Assembly (NCBI RefSeq): GCF_001021975.1
Contig: NZ_CP009928.1
Span: 3,910,001 to 3,974,000, forward strand
Origin: Chryseobacterium gallinarum
GTDB taxonomy: Bacteria; Bacteroidota; Bacteroidia; Flavobacteriales; Weeksellaceae
Direction: 5' to 3'
DNA: 64,000 nt
Part shown: positions 33,988 through 42,652 of the stretch, piece after piece
Position numbering within the stretch: position 1 is the stretch's first letter
How the letters are laid out: each line of letters starts with the position of its first letter
Notes under the pieces: generated by a model
Told to the model about the DNA's origin: nothing
Seen by the model: only the letters and a program-made list of their open reading frames with translations
Database searches by the model: none
Program-made: the position numbers and the translations under genes

Positions 33988-34007
33988 CCATTTATCGAAA
34001 TAAATAT

Positions 34008-34706
34008 ATGGATATAAAAAAATATTTTGAAAAAATCTCCGAGCAATCTAAAGAGATATTTGAATTAACTACTAATACATACGAACAAAAATTAGCAAAA
34101 TCACATTATTTATGTACTTGCATTTTTGACTTTTCAGAAGAGATTATTGCTGCAAATGATGAAATTTGTGCTTTAAAGAATGCTATTTCTCAATTAGAAA
34201 CAAGTCTATATTGTTTAACTATTGGTCTATATAGGCAAGCAAACATGTGTTTAAGGTTGGGATTTGAACTCGCATTAGGTTCAATTTTCTTTTCCACAAA
34301 TAAACTAGAATATCTTGAATGGGAAATAGGAAAACAAGATATAAGATGGAGTAAATTAATTGATGAAGAAAATGGAGTTCTTTCTGAAAGGTTTTCAATT
34401 TTTTTTAGTTCCAATTTAAATAAAGTAATTCAAGAGTTTAATAATAGAGCATCTCGTGTTTATAGGAGGCTATCTGAATTTGTTCATGGTAATAATGAAA
34501 CTTGGAGCAAAGTTGATTTAGAGCTTGTATATAATAAAATTTTAGCAGACGATTTTTTTAATTATTTTAGTGAAGTTTGCGAAATAATATTATTTACATT
34601 ATCTGTAAGGTATCTAAAAAAGATTGAAAAAGACAATCTCGATTTTCTAATAACTGAATTATCCCATATAGAAGAAATTAGAATCTATTTAGGGGGACCA
34701 AAATAA
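34008..34706 (+). CDS. HEPN-like protein, candidate RNase effector of a two-gene system
   Basis: A 232-residue, all-helical protein of no named family that I recognise. Residues 145-165 contain NRASRVYRRLSEFVHGNN; the Arg154-x5-His160 spacing fits the R-x4-6-H motif of HEPN ribonucleases. The preceding helices (TIGLYRQANMCLRLGFELAL) also look like HEPN helices. The stop is 5 bp before the ATPase gene, so the two are translated from one message. The gene is strikingly AT-rich (one 60-base line, 34561-34620, has 12 G/C) compared with its neighbours. A toxin or effector role is inference. Confidence 0.6.
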   Translation: MDIKKYFEKISEQSKEIFELTTNTYEQKLAKSHYLCTCIFDFSEEIIAANDEICALKNAISQLETSLYCLTIGLYRQANMCLRLGFELALGSIFFSTNKLEYLEWEIGKQDIRWSKLIDEENGVLSERFSIFFSSNLNKVIQEFNNRASRVYRRLSEFVHGNNETWSKVDLELVYNKILADDFFNYFSEVCEIILFTLSVRYLKKIEKDNLDFLITELSHIEEIRIYLGGPK

Positions 34707-34711
34707 AAATT

Positions 34712-36328
34712 ATGTCAACATTTTATTTAAGAACAGAGAGTATAAAGACAGAAGATATTAAAAAGCTTTCTGTAATAAGCCATCAAGACAAAGAAATAAT
34801 TAAATCATTAATTCTTCCTGATCCTTGTTTATTAGAAGGTTCAAGAGGGACAGGCAAATCTTTTTTATTAAAATTAACAGAAATAGAAGTTGAAGAAAAT
34901 TATCCTAATTGTATATGCGTTTATATTTCCTTTAACATTAGTTCTTTAATAAAGACAGATGATCATTTTCAGTTTTATCATTGGATGCTAGCTAAAACTT
35001 TAAAAGCACTTCTAAATAATTTAAGGAAAAAAGGAATTTCAATTGATACAAATTCTGCAAGTTTATTGAGTAATGATGAAAGCGAAAATGAAGAAGATAT
35101 TTCACAAAACTTAAAAGAAATTGTTAAACAATATGAAAATTCTTATAAAGGAAAATCAACCATAAATATTGAAGCACTTCCAGATATCGAAGATGTAAAA
35201 GAAGCTATTGAAATAATATGTAAAGAAAATAATTTAGATCGAATTTATTTTTTATTTGATGAAGCTGCACATGTTTTTAGACCTGAGCAACAAAGACAAT
35301 TTTTCAGTTTATTTAAGGATCTAAGATCACCATATATTACATGTAATGCTGCTATTTATCCTGGTGTTACCTATTTTGGAAACTCTTTTGAGCCATTACA
35401 TGATTGCATCTATTTAAAATTAGAAAGGGATATTAGAGATACAAATTATGTTAGCTATTTTAAAGAAATTGTATTCAATCAATCAGATGAAACATTAAAA
35501 AAATCAATCCAAACTCACGAATCACTTTTTATTACATTAGCTCTTTCATGTGGAGGAAACCCTAGGTTTCTGCTTAATACCTTACGAGATATTTCAACAT
35601 TTAACTCTAAAAATGTTGAACAAGTAATTAAAGACTTTTATAGAAATAAAATTTGGTCTGAGCATACAGATTTAGGCGAAAAATACTTTGGACATAAAGC
35701 ATTGATTGATTGGGGAAGAGATTTTCTTGAAAAGGGGGTAATCCCCTCAATAATTAGATACAACGATGCTAGAAAAAGCTCCGACAAACAAGAATCAACC
35801 ATATACTTTTGGGTTCATAAGGATGCTCCAGAGACAGTAAAGGAGGCTCTTCGTTTATTAACTTATACAGGAATTATAAGAAAAATAGATTCGGGAATAA
35901 GAGCGACTAAAGCTGAGTTAGGAACTAGATATGAAGTTAAATTTGGTTGTATTTTAAGTTTGGAACCAAATCCTCATAATATTTCAAAAGCCTTTTTTAA
36001 TAACTTAGCAATTGCAAAATTCTTAGAATTCGGTAAAAATAGTCCTGCCTATAATTCAATACTTGACTTAGTTGAAGTCATTAATGATGATGAAGGGGTT
36101 TTTGAAAAATCTATTTCAAACATACTTTTAAAACCAATTTCTGTATTGGAACTTCTAACAGAATGGCAGAAAAAAACTTTAAATGACGCAGGTATCTATA
36201 CTATTTCTGATTTACATAACAAGACAGAAGCAGAATTGATTGCTAAGATATACAATGTTGGCCCTGTCAGAGCAAGAATTATGAAAAGAGCTGTAGATGC
36301 TGAATTACTAGAATACATCTCCGGATAA
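34712..36328 (+). CDS. ORC/CDC6-like AAA ATPase with C-terminal helix-hairpin-helix
   Basis: A 538-residue ATPase. Walker A is LEGSRGTGKSFLLK (GSRGTGKS at 43-50), Walker B is RIYFLFDEAAHVF (Asp183-Glu184), and GGNPRFLLNTLRD at 281-293 resembles a sensor-2 Arg, all in the manner of ORC/CDC6-type AAA proteins. A middle winged-helix-like part follows. Residues about 480-535 (WQKKTLNDAGIYTISDLHNK, then IYNVGPVRARIMKRAV) form a helix-hairpin-helix or RpoA-CTD-like DNA-binding module. AT-rich like its partner gene. Likely sensor or regulator of the HEPN-like protein; the function is not established. Confidence 0.7.
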   Translation: MSTFYLRTESIKTEDIKKLSVISHQDKEIIKSLILPDPCLLEGSRGTGKSFLLKLTEIEVEENYPNCICVYISFNISSLIKTDDHFQFYHWMLAKTLKALLNNLRKKGISIDTNSASLLSNDESENEEDISQNLKEIVKQYENSYKGKSTINIEALPDIEDVKEAIEIICKENNLDRIYFLFDEAAHVFRPEQQRQFFSLFKDLRSPYITCNAAIYPGVTYFGNSFEPLHDCIYLKLERDIRDTNYVSYFKEIVFNQSDETLKKSIQTHESLFITLALSCGGNPRFLLNTLRDISTFNSKNVEQVIKDFYRNKIWSEHTDLGEKYFGHKALIDWGRDFLEKGVIPSIIRYNDARKSSDKQESTIYFWVHKDAPETVKEALRLLTYTGIIRKIDSGIRATKAELGTRYEVKFGCILSLEPNPHNISKAFFNNLAIAKFLEFGKNSPAYNSILDLVEVINDDEGVFEKSISNILLKPISVLELLTEWQKKTLNDAGIYTISDLHNKTEAELIAKIYNVGPVRARIMKRAVDAELLEYISG

Positions 36329-36432
36329 AAGTCAGAACAAAAGGGCATATGGAATAATATGCCTGTTATAATTTTATATAAATTTAGTAGTTTTTATGTA
36401 ATTTTTTTTACATTAAAATTTTATTTAAAAAC

Positions 36433-36478
36433 TTGCGTAGCTAAATAACTACACATATATTTGTAGTCAAATAACTAC
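36433..36478 (+). promoter_or_regulatory. Promoter with two operator dyads before arsR/sdpR-like gene
   Basis: TTG (36433) and TATATTTG (36456-36463) form a -33/-7 pair at 20-bp spacing. GTAGCTAAATAACTAC (36437-36452) lies between them and GTAGTCAAATAACTAC (36463-36478) covers the start. Both are GTAG-N8-CTAC dyads, well placed for repression by the ArsR-type protein encoded at 36482. Confidence 0.65.
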
Positions 36479-36481
36479 ACA

Positions 36482-36811
36482 ATGAATTTAAGAAGAGATG
36501 TTTTTCAGGCCATCGCAGACCCTACCAGAAGATCCATACTGATGCTGGTAGCTGCACAATCTATGACTGCAGGAGCCATTGCTTCCAATTTCGATACCGC
36601 AAGACCTACCGTTTCCAAACACCTTCAGATTCTTACAGAATGCGAACTGCTGAGATCTGAACAAAACGGCCGTGAAATTATTTACCACCTTAATCCCCAT
36701 AAAATGAAAGAAATAGCCGACTTTATAGAGCCGTTCCGCAAAATGTGGGATGAAAAATTCAATACACTGGAAAGTGTGATGAAAGCTTATCAAAACATAA
36801 GTAATAAGTAA
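36482..36811 (+). CDS. ArsR/SdpR-family transcriptional regulator
   Basis: A 109-residue winged-helix protein: [18 protein letters not shown], then [20 protein letters not shown] as the recognition helix, and [15 protein letters not shown] as the wing. It lacks Cys metal sites and belongs to the SdpR-like, non-metal group that usually precedes an SRPBCC/AHSA1 gene, as here. Two identical-type dyads in its promoter point to autoregulation of the whole downstream cluster. Confidence 0.9.
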   Translation: MNLRRDVFQAIADPTRRSILMLVAAQSMTAGAIASNFDTARPTVSKHLQILTECELLRSEQNGREIIYHLNPHKMKEIADFIEPFRKMWDEKFNTLESVMKAYQNISNK

Positions 36812-36875
36812 TGGAACCCAACAACTTTTACTCTAACACTCTCCCACCCTCAAACTTAAAACCAAACCCAAAATC

Positions 36876-37334
36876 ATGGAACTTAAAACAAAAATCCACG
36901 CAGAAGACGGAAAACAGGAAATTTTTATCATCCGGGAATTTGACCTGCCGGTAGAATTGCTTTTCAAAGCGTATACAGAAGCTGAACTGTTCGAACAATG
37001 GATGGGAACAAAAGTGACAAAATTTGAAAACAAGCCACACGGAGGTTACCGTTTTGAAACCTTAAATCCTCAGGGCAATGTAGTTTTCAGCGCCAATGGA
37101 ACCATTCACGATATTGTTCAGAATGAGAAAATTATAAGAACTTTCCAGATGGAAAATACGCCTTTTCCGCCTCAACTCGAGTTTTTAGAATTTGAAAAAC
37201 TAACCGATACTACCAGCAAAATCACCATTCAGACCATTTATAAATCCGTTGATTTCAGAGACCAGCACCTGAAAATGCCTTTTGCCCAGGGAATTAATAT
37301 GGCGCATAATCGTTTGCAGGAAATGTTTGAATAG
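36876..37334 (+). CDS. SRPBCC/AHSA1-domain protein
   Basis: A 152-residue protein of the START/Bet v1-like fold: FIIREFDLPVELLFKAYTEA, FEQWMGTKVTKFE and FAQGINMAHNRLQEMFE are typical of AHSA1 (activator of Hsp90 homologue)-like domains. Such proteins bind hydrophobic ligands; the ligand is unknown. The gene is 64 bp after the ArsR-type gene and part of a cluster widespread in Bacteroidetes. Confidence 0.88.
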   Translation: MELKTKIHAEDGKQEIFIIREFDLPVELLFKAYTEAELFEQWMGTKVTKFENKPHGGYRFETLNPQGNVVFSANGTIHDIVQNEKIIRTFQMENTPFPPQLEFLEFEKLTDTTSKITIQTIYKSVDFRDQHLKMPFAQGINMAHNRLQEMFE

Positions 37335-37354
37335 ATATAAGATATAAGATAATA

Positions 37355-37387
37355 AGATGTCAGATGTCAGATTTCAGATTTCAGATA
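37355..37387. repeat. Short tandem repeat, 8-bp units
   Basis: Four successive variants of TCAGATKT (GTCAGATG, TCAGATTT, TCAGATTT, TCAGATAC) after a run of ATAAGAT repeats. Low-complexity sequence between two genes of the cluster. Confidence 0.5.
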
Positions 37388-37485
37388 CTGAAAGTTAGAA
37401 GTTTAAATACCCTCGACTCAATCACTCTCTCCTCAAACTTATAAACTCAAAGCTCCCACTCTAATACTCTCAAAACCAAACAAGT

Positions 37486-38064
37486 ATGAATCCAAAAGTT
37501 GATTTCTTCTTCAATAAAGCCGGACAATGGAAAGAAGAATTTGAAAAATTAAGAACAATTGCCTTAAGCACCGAACTTGTAGAAGATTTAAAATGGGGCT
37601 GTCCCTGCTATACCTATGAAGGGAAAAACATTTTCCTGATCCACGGGTTTAAAGAATATTGTGCCCTGCTCTTTTTTAAAGGAGCTTTGATGAAAGATCC
37701 GGATAAGATTTTAATCCAGCAGTCTGAAAACGTACAGGCGGCAAGGCAAATTCGTTTTACAGATCTTCAACAGATCAACGATCTTGAAAATGAACTTCGG
37801 TCTTATATGTTTGAAGCTGTAGAGATTGAAGAATCCGGAGCAAAAGTTGAAATGAAGAAAACCAAAGACTTCGAAATGGTGGAAGAATTTCAAAACAAGC
37901 TGGACAATGATGCTGTATTAAAAGAAGCCTTTGAAACTCTTACTCCAGGCCGGCAAAGAGCTTACCTGCTCCACTTTTCCTCCGCCAAACAATCCAAAAC
38001 CAGGGAAGCAAGAATTGAAAAATGCATCCCTCAGATCCTTGAAGGAAAGGGTCTTAACGATTAA
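37486..38064 (+). CDS. YdeI/OmpD-associated family protein with DUF1801
   Basis: A 192-residue protein. The first 115 residues form a DUF1801-like domain (LVEDLKWGCPCYTYEGKNIF, then FKEYCALLFFKGALM), a small fold related to frataxin. The C-terminal part ends with the bacteriocin-protection/OmdA motif, TPGRQRAYLLHFSSAKQSKT followed by RIEKCIPQIL. YdeI relatives help resist antimicrobial peptides in enterobacteria; the role in flavobacteria is unknown. Third gene of the ArsR-headed cluster. Confidence 0.85.
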   Translation: MNPKVDFFFNKAGQWKEEFEKLRTIALSTELVEDLKWGCPCYTYEGKNIFLIHGFKEYCALLFFKGALMKDPDKILIQQSENVQAARQIRFTDLQQINDLENELRSYMFEAVEIEESGAKVEMKKTKDFEMVEEFQNKLDNDAVLKEAFETLTPGRQRAYLLHFSSAKQSKTREARIEKCIPQILEGKGLND

Positions 38065-38083
38065 TTAAAAAAAAACAACTTAT

Positions 38084-38482
38084 ATGGAAACCTCAAACCG
38101 ATCAGAAAAAAGAACAAAGATCATCTATTGGATCTTTACGCTCTGGATGGCCTTAGGCATGGTCTCTACAGCTATCGTTCAGCTAATGAAAAACAAAGAT
38201 GAACTTGCCAATTTCACCAATCTTGGCTATCCCGCTTACCTGATGACCATCATCGGAGTCTGGAAGATCCTGGGAATTATCGCCATACTCATTCCAAAAC
38301 GTTTATTGTTAAAAGAATGGGCCTATGCAGGATTTTTCTTTATAATGTCCGGAGCGGTTATTTCCCACCTTATTGTTGGAGATACCGCCGGAAGAACCTT
38401 CCCTGCTGTCTTACTGTTTGTATTGGTCATTATTTCATGGTATTTCAGACCTGCTGATAGAAAAATTTCTATTCAATCTTAG
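38084..38482 (+). CDS. DoxX-family membrane protein
   Basis: A 132-residue protein with four membrane helices (about 11-31, 50-70, 75-95, 102-122) and the DoxX-like segments IYWIFTLWMALGMVSTAIVQ and MTIIGVWKILGIIAILIPK. DoxX proteins are small quinone-linked or redox-associated membrane proteins of loosely defined function. It begins 19 bp after the YdeI gene, in the same operon. Confidence 0.87.
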   Translation: METSNRSEKRTKIIYWIFTLWMALGMVSTAIVQLMKNKDELANFTNLGYPAYLMTIIGVWKILGIIAILIPKRLLLKEWAYAGFFFIMSGAVISHLIVGDTAGRTFPAVLLFVLVIISWYFRPADRKISIQS

Positions 38483-38518
38483 TAATTTTAGTCTAAATCA
38501 ATCACTTGAAAATTTGAT

Positions 38519-39076
38519 ATGAAAAAGAAACAATTAACCCCCGAACAAAGCGAAGCTCTTTTAAAAGTACTGCAATCCCGTTTTGAAAAAAACATGAACC
38601 GCCACAAAGGCCTGAAATGGGAAAAAATTCAGGCTAAGTTGGATGCCAGTCCCGAAAAGCTATGGTCTTTATACCAAATGGAAGAAACAGAAGGCGAACC
38701 CGATGTTATTGATTACAACAAAAAAACAGACGAATATATCTTCTGTGACTGTTCACCAGAAAGCCCGAAACGCAGAAGCCTTTGTTACGACTATCAGGCA
38801 TGGCAATCAAGAAAAGCCAACAAACCGGAAGGCAACGCCATTGATAAAGCTTCAGAAATGGGCATTGAAATTTTGACTGAAGAACAATACCGCAGGCTTC
38901 AGGAACTGGGAAAATTTGACCAGAAAACATCAAGCTGGGTACAGACTCCAGCTTCCGTCAGGGAACTTGGCGGTGCCCTTTTCTGCGACAGACGCTACAA
39001 TACTGTATTCCTTTATCATAATGGCGCCGATTCTTATTATGCCGCCAGAGGATTCAGAGGAATACTGAAAGTCTGA
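38519..39076 (+). CDS. DUF4256-domain protein
   Basis: A 185-residue soluble protein of the DUF4256 family: MNRHKGLKWEKIQAKLDASP, FCDCSPESPKRRSLCYD, AIDKASEMGIEILTEEQYRR and the closing ALFCDRRYNTVFLYHNGADS. The function is unknown; the Cys residues in the FCDCSPESPKRRSLC region could bind metal. Last gene of the ArsR-SRPBCC-YdeI-DoxX cluster, which converges with the pseudouridine synthase gene. Confidence 0.87.
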   Translation: MKKKQLTPEQSEALLKVLQSRFEKNMNRHKGLKWEKIQAKLDASPEKLWSLYQMEETEGEPDVIDYNKKTDEYIFCDCSPESPKRRSLCYDYQAWQSRKANKPEGNAIDKASEMGIEILTEEQYRRLQELGKFDQKTSSWVQTPASVRELGGALFCDRRYNTVFLYHNGADSYYAARGFRGILKV

Positions 39077-39110
39077 TTCATTTTATGCACCAACCGGAAC
39101 TATTTAAGCA

Positions 39111-39136
39111 CAAAAAAGCGCAGAGTGATCTGCGCT
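39111..39136 (-). terminator. Terminator after the pseudouridine synthase gene
   Basis: AGCGCAGA, loop, TCTGCGCT; on the minus strand it is followed by T6. Confidence 0.8.
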
Positions 39137-39190
39137 ATTATTGAATACCTAAAGAAACGTCGCATGAATTGAATTCAGGCGCATCATTTT

Positions 39191-40369
39191 CTAAAGCATT
39201 TTAAGATTATTCACTTCCAGTTCTGTAAGGATTCTCCAGTGTCCTCTCTTGATATTCTTCTTCGTTAGTCCGGCAAACATTACCCTGTCTAAAGATTCCA
39301 CTTCATATCCTAATCTTTGGAATATTCTTCTGATAACACGGTTCCATCCGATATGGATTTCAATTCCCACTTCATTCTTTGGTTTACCTTCAATATAAGA
39401 GATCTGATCTACAACCGCAATTCCCTCATCAAGGCGGATACCTTCAGCAATAAGACGCAAATCTTCACCGGTAAGCTTTTTATCAAGCGTTACATGATAA
39501 ATCTTTTTCGCATCGAAAGATGGATGTGTCAGTTTTTTGGTCATATGCCCGTCATTGGTCAATAGAATAACTCCTGTTGTTGAACGGTCCAGTCTTCCTA
39601 CCGGGAAGAGCCTGTAAGGAGAGGCATTGGCCACGAGGTCCATTACAGTCTTTCTGGCTTTATCATCCTTAGTCGTAGAAATATATCCTTTCGGTTTATT
39701 TAAAAGTACATAAACAGGTTTTTCAGGCGTAATGCTTTGCCCGTCAAAAACCACCCTGTCCGTTTTTTGCACCTGGTATCCCATTTCGGTAACTACCTTT
39801 CCGTTTACTTCTACAAGTCCCTGGGTAATCAGCTCATCAGCCTCTCTCCTGCTGCAGATTCCTGAATTGGCAATATACTTATTAAGACGGATGCTGTCCT
39901 TATGAACGTCTTTTTCAATTTTGTTCAGTCTTCTCTTTTGCACAAAAGATTTTGCCCTGTCTTCTCTTTCGTCACCGTTAGACGGCCTTCTACCGTATTT
40001 CAGGCTACCTCTTTCATACTTGTCTCTTGTATCAAAGTTTTTTCCACCTCTTTTGGGTTTTCCAAAAGATTTCTTCTCATAGCTTTCACTTTTATTGGTG
40101 ATATAAGGCTTTCTTTCAGATTTTGAACCAAAATCCTCGTCGGAACCATCAAAGCTTCCGGTGTTCTTCTTGAAAGATTTCTGTTCAAATTTTGAATTGG
40201 ATCCTTTATGTTCCGGGCCTTTTCTGTCTCCCGATTTAGAGAAAGGCTTTTTAAAAGACTTTGATCCTGAAGAATTTCCAGATCTGGAAGCGCGAGAATC
40301 ATCAGAACTTTTTTTGGTTGAAATTCTTGGTCTTTTGGGTTTGTCTGAATTATTATTATCTCTGCTCAT
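39191..40369 (-). CDS. RsuA/RluB-family rRNA pseudouridine synthase with long basic tail
   Basis: A 392-residue enzyme. The first 150 or so residues are low-complexity and basic (Lys, Ser, Gly, Arg), a disordered RNA-binding extension usual in flavobacterial members. The S4 RNA-binding domain follows (SIRLNKYIANSGICSRREAD), then the catalytic domain with PVGRLDRSTTGVILLTNDG, whose Asp is the nucleophile. It converts uridines to pseudouridine in 23S (RluB/E/F) or 16S (RsuA) rRNA; which one cannot be decided. Divergent from aroB. Confidence 0.9.
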   Translation of the reverse strand: MSRDNNNSDKPKRPRISTKKSSDDSRASRSGNSSGSKSFKKPFSKSGDRKGPEHKGSNSKFEQKSFKKNTGSFDGSDEDFGSKSERKPYITNKSESYEKKSFGKPKRGGKNFDTRDKYERGSLKYGRRPSNGDEREDRAKSFVQKRRLNKIEKDVHKDSIRLNKYIANSGICSRREADELITQGLVEVNGKVVTEMGYQVQKTDRVVFDGQSITPEKPVYVLLNKPKGYISTTKDDKARKTVMDLVANASPYRLFPVGRLDRSTTGVILLTNDGHMTKKLTHPSFDAKKIYHVTLDKKLTGEDLRLIAEGIRLDEGIAVVDQISYIEGKPKNEVGIEIHIGWNRVIRRIFQRLGYEVESLDRVMFAGLTKKNIKRGHWRILTELEVNNLKML

Positions 40370-40382
40370 TCTAAAAATTTCT

Positions 40383-40390
40383 GCAAAGAT
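40383..40390 (-). promoter_or_regulatory. -7 element for the pseudouridine synthase gene
   Basis: CAAAGATA on the plus strand is TATCTTTG on the minus strand, 14 bp before the ATG at 40369. Confidence 0.6.
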
Positions 40391-40424
40391 AGTAATTTAG
40401 TTACGAGTTAAAAATTAAGAATCA

Positions 40425-40432
40425 TAACTTTG
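40425..40432 (+). promoter_or_regulatory. -7 element for aroB
   Basis: TAACTTTG fits TAnnTTTG and stands 38 bp before the aroB ATG; it forms a divergent promoter pair with 40383-40390. Confidence 0.6.
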
Positions 40433-40470
40433 CAATATAGTTTACTTTTAATTTTATATACAATCAAAAG

Positions 40471-41517
40471 ATGATAACAATATTAAATGATAGTTTTTCT
40501 CAGCTAAACACCTTTCTTCACGAAAAATCTTTCAGTAAAATTTTCATATTGGTAGATGAAAACACCCATGAATATTGCCTTCCCATACTTTTAGGAAATA
40601 TGGAAACAGATCTGGGCTTTGAAATTCTGGAGATAGAAGCCGGTGAAGAAATGAAAAATATCCAGACCGCTAACCAGCTTTGGGAAATTCTTACGGAAAT
40701 GCAGGCAGACAGAAAAGCTCTTGTTATCAATCTTGGCGGAGGAGTGATTACAGATATGGGAGGATTTGTAGCTTCTACCTATAAAAGAGGAATACAGTTT
40801 ATCAATATCCCTACTACCCTTTTATCTATGTGTGATGCTTCCATTGGAGGAAAAACAGGAATAGATTTAATGCATTATAAAAACATGGTAGGAACCTTTT
40901 CCTTTCCTGAACAAATTTTCATCTATCCAAAATTCCTGGAAACATTGCCTTTCAAGGAATTGAGAAGTGGTTTTGCAGAAATGCTGAAACACGGATTGAT
41001 TGCTGATAAAAAACATTGGGAACAGCTTATCCGTATCCATAAACTTGATGTGGAAGCAATTACGCCCCATATCCAGACATCGATGGATATCAAACAGGAT
41101 GTGGTAAATAAAGACTTCCATGAAAAAAATATCAGAAAGACCCTGAATTTCGGGCATACTATAGGCCATGCCGTTGAAAGCCTGCGCCTGCAGCAAGGTA
41201 ATCCTATTCTTCATGGTGAAGCTGTTGCCATGGGAATGATCAGTGAAGCCCATCTTGCATATCTTGAAAACCTTATTTCAAAGGAGGACTCTCAGTTAAT
41301 TGTTGAGAGCATTCAGAGGTATTATCCTTATTTAGATATCAGTGATCTTAAAGATGAAGATATTACAGCACTGCTGCTGAATGATAAAAAGAATACGGAC
41401 AGTAAAATTAACTTTTCACTGCTCACTGCCATTGGTGAATGCACCTATGACCATCAATGCAGCCGCAAAAACATCCTGAAGTCCATAGATTTTTACAGAA
41501 AGCTGAATGATGCGTAA
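40471..41517 (+). CDS. aroB: 3-dehydroquinate synthase
   Basis: A 348-residue NAD- and Zn-dependent enzyme, second step of the shikimate pathway (DAHP to 3-dehydroquinate). The NAD-binding NLGGGVITDMGGFVASTYKRG, the PTTLLSMCDASIGGKTGID loop, the zinc-ligand region FAEMLKHGLI and KTLNFGHTIGHAVES with the two His are all intact, as is HGEAVAMGM. Monocistronic with its own promoter and a terminator. Confidence 0.95.
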   Translation: MITILNDSFSQLNTFLHEKSFSKIFILVDENTHEYCLPILLGNMETDLGFEILEIEAGEEMKNIQTANQLWEILTEMQADRKALVINLGGGVITDMGGFVASTYKRGIQFINIPTTLLSMCDASIGGKTGIDLMHYKNMVGTFSFPEQIFIYPKFLETLPFKELRSGFAEMLKHGLIADKKHWEQLIRIHKLDVEAITPHIQTSMDIKQDVVNKDFHEKNIRKTLNFGHTIGHAVESLRLQQGNPILHGEAVAMGMISEAHLAYLENLISKEDSQLIVESIQRYYPYLDISDLKDEDITALLLNDKKNTDSKINFSLLTAIGECTYDHQCSRKNILKSIDFYRKLNDA

Positions 41518-41636
41518 ACGATTTAAAAAAAATGAGTCTTCAATCCAGCAAAAAATAGCCTGATTATCTATTTAGACTTTTTCTAAACAAATGTTTAATT
41601 AGTTTGTTAAGTAGCTATAAATCAGGTAAATAAATT

Positions 41637-41669
41637 AAAATCCATCTTTTTTTAAGATGGATTTTTTAT
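41637..41669 (+). terminator. Terminator after aroB
   Basis: AATCCATCTT, T-rich loop, AAGATGGATT, then T tract. It lies 120 bp past the stop. Confidence 0.7.
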
Positions 41670-41694
41670 TGATTTTAATCATATTTATTTTTTT

Positions 41695-41710
41695 TGGCAA
41701 GCAATTTGAA
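41695..41710 (+). promoter_or_regulatory. Sigma-54-like promoter before porin 1
   Basis: TGGCAAGCAATTTGAA keeps the 12-bp G-to-G spacing of -24/-12 promoters but has GA in place of GC at -12, so it is the weaker of the set. The expected start is near 41721, 70 bp before the ATG. Confidence 0.35.
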
Positions 41711-41791
41711 AGATACTCCCCGTCAATCAGAAATGATGACAAGTAGTAAAATTTAAAATTAAGAATAGTAAATACTTAAAAAATTAAAGTT

Positions 41792-42436
41792 ATGAAAAAG
41801 TTAATTTTAGGATTAGCAGTAACTGCAGGTACATTAGCGTTCGCTCAACAGACACCATCTACTAATCCGGTAACATTCGGGGTAAAAGGTGGGATGAACG
41901 TATCGTCACTTTCCAATGGAGCTGATTTAAGTGATTCAAAATCTAAAATAGGTTTTAACGCAGGAGTTTTTGCCAACATTCCGGTAGCAAGCAATTTCAG
42001 CGTTCAGCCTGAGGTTATTTACAATGACCTGGGTTCAAAAGTAACAAGGGAATATACTGCATTAGGAAACACCTACAAAAGCGAGTATTCCAGAAATTTA
42101 GGATATATTGCAGTACCGGTAATGTTCCAGTATAATGCAACTCCGGAATTCTTCCTTGAAGCAGGACCAGAATTTGGCTTCCTGGTAAGTGCAAAGGATA
42201 AATTCAAAAGTTCGACAAATAACAACAATAATAGCTCTCAAATCGCAACCCTTGATAAGGATGATTTCCAGACATTCAACTTTGGAATCGGTATCGGAGC
42301 TGGTTATTATTTCTTACCTAACTTAGGAATTACAGCAAGATATACAGCAGGTCTTACAGATATCTATAAGAACAACTCTGGTGACGCTGTGAAAAACAAT
42401 GTATTCCAGGTAGGTCTGGCTTTTAAATTTAAATAA
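41792..42436 (+). CDS. Outer-membrane beta-barrel protein, porin family (paralogue 1)
   Basis: A 214-residue exported barrel protein. Signal peptide MKKLILGLAVTAGTLAFAQQ; then alternating amphipathic strands (VTFGVKGGMNVSSLS, IGFNAGVFANIPVASNFSVQ, LGYIAVPVMFQYNATPEFFL) and a terminal aromatic strand ending FQVGLAFKFK, the usual outer-membrane assembly signal. It belongs to the OmpA-like/PorT-like outer_membrane_beta-brl family with eight strands predicted. Two further paralogues follow, sharing the signal peptide and the LEAGPEF strand, so the group arose by tandem duplication. Confidence 0.9.
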   Translation: MKKLILGLAVTAGTLAFAQQTPSTNPVTFGVKGGMNVSSLSNGADLSDSKSKIGFNAGVFANIPVASNFSVQPEVIYNDLGSKVTREYTALGNTYKSEYSRNLGYIAVPVMFQYNATPEFFLEAGPEFGFLVSAKDKFKSSTNNNNNSSQIATLDKDDFQTFNFGIGIGAGYYFLPNLGITARYTAGLTDIYKNNSGDAVKNNVFQVGLAFKFK

Positions 42437-42478
42437 AAAGCCACAACATTCACTAACAAATTTTATATTCAATAGAAG

Positions 42479-42510
42479 GATCGGATTATTTTTAATCCGG
42501 TCTTTTTTTA
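42479..42510 (+). terminator. Terminator after porin 1
   Basis: GATCGGATTA, loop TTTT, TAATCCGGTC (one G-T pair), then T7. Confidence 0.85.
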
Positions 42511-42652
42511 TAAAGGTTTATTAGAAATGTTAATAATTTACAAATTATAAAGAAAAAATATTTATAGATATTAAACGATTTCTGTTAAACACTTAATTAT
42601 TTCCACTAAATAAAGACATTGGTTAACAACCCAATAATTAAAAAAATGTATT

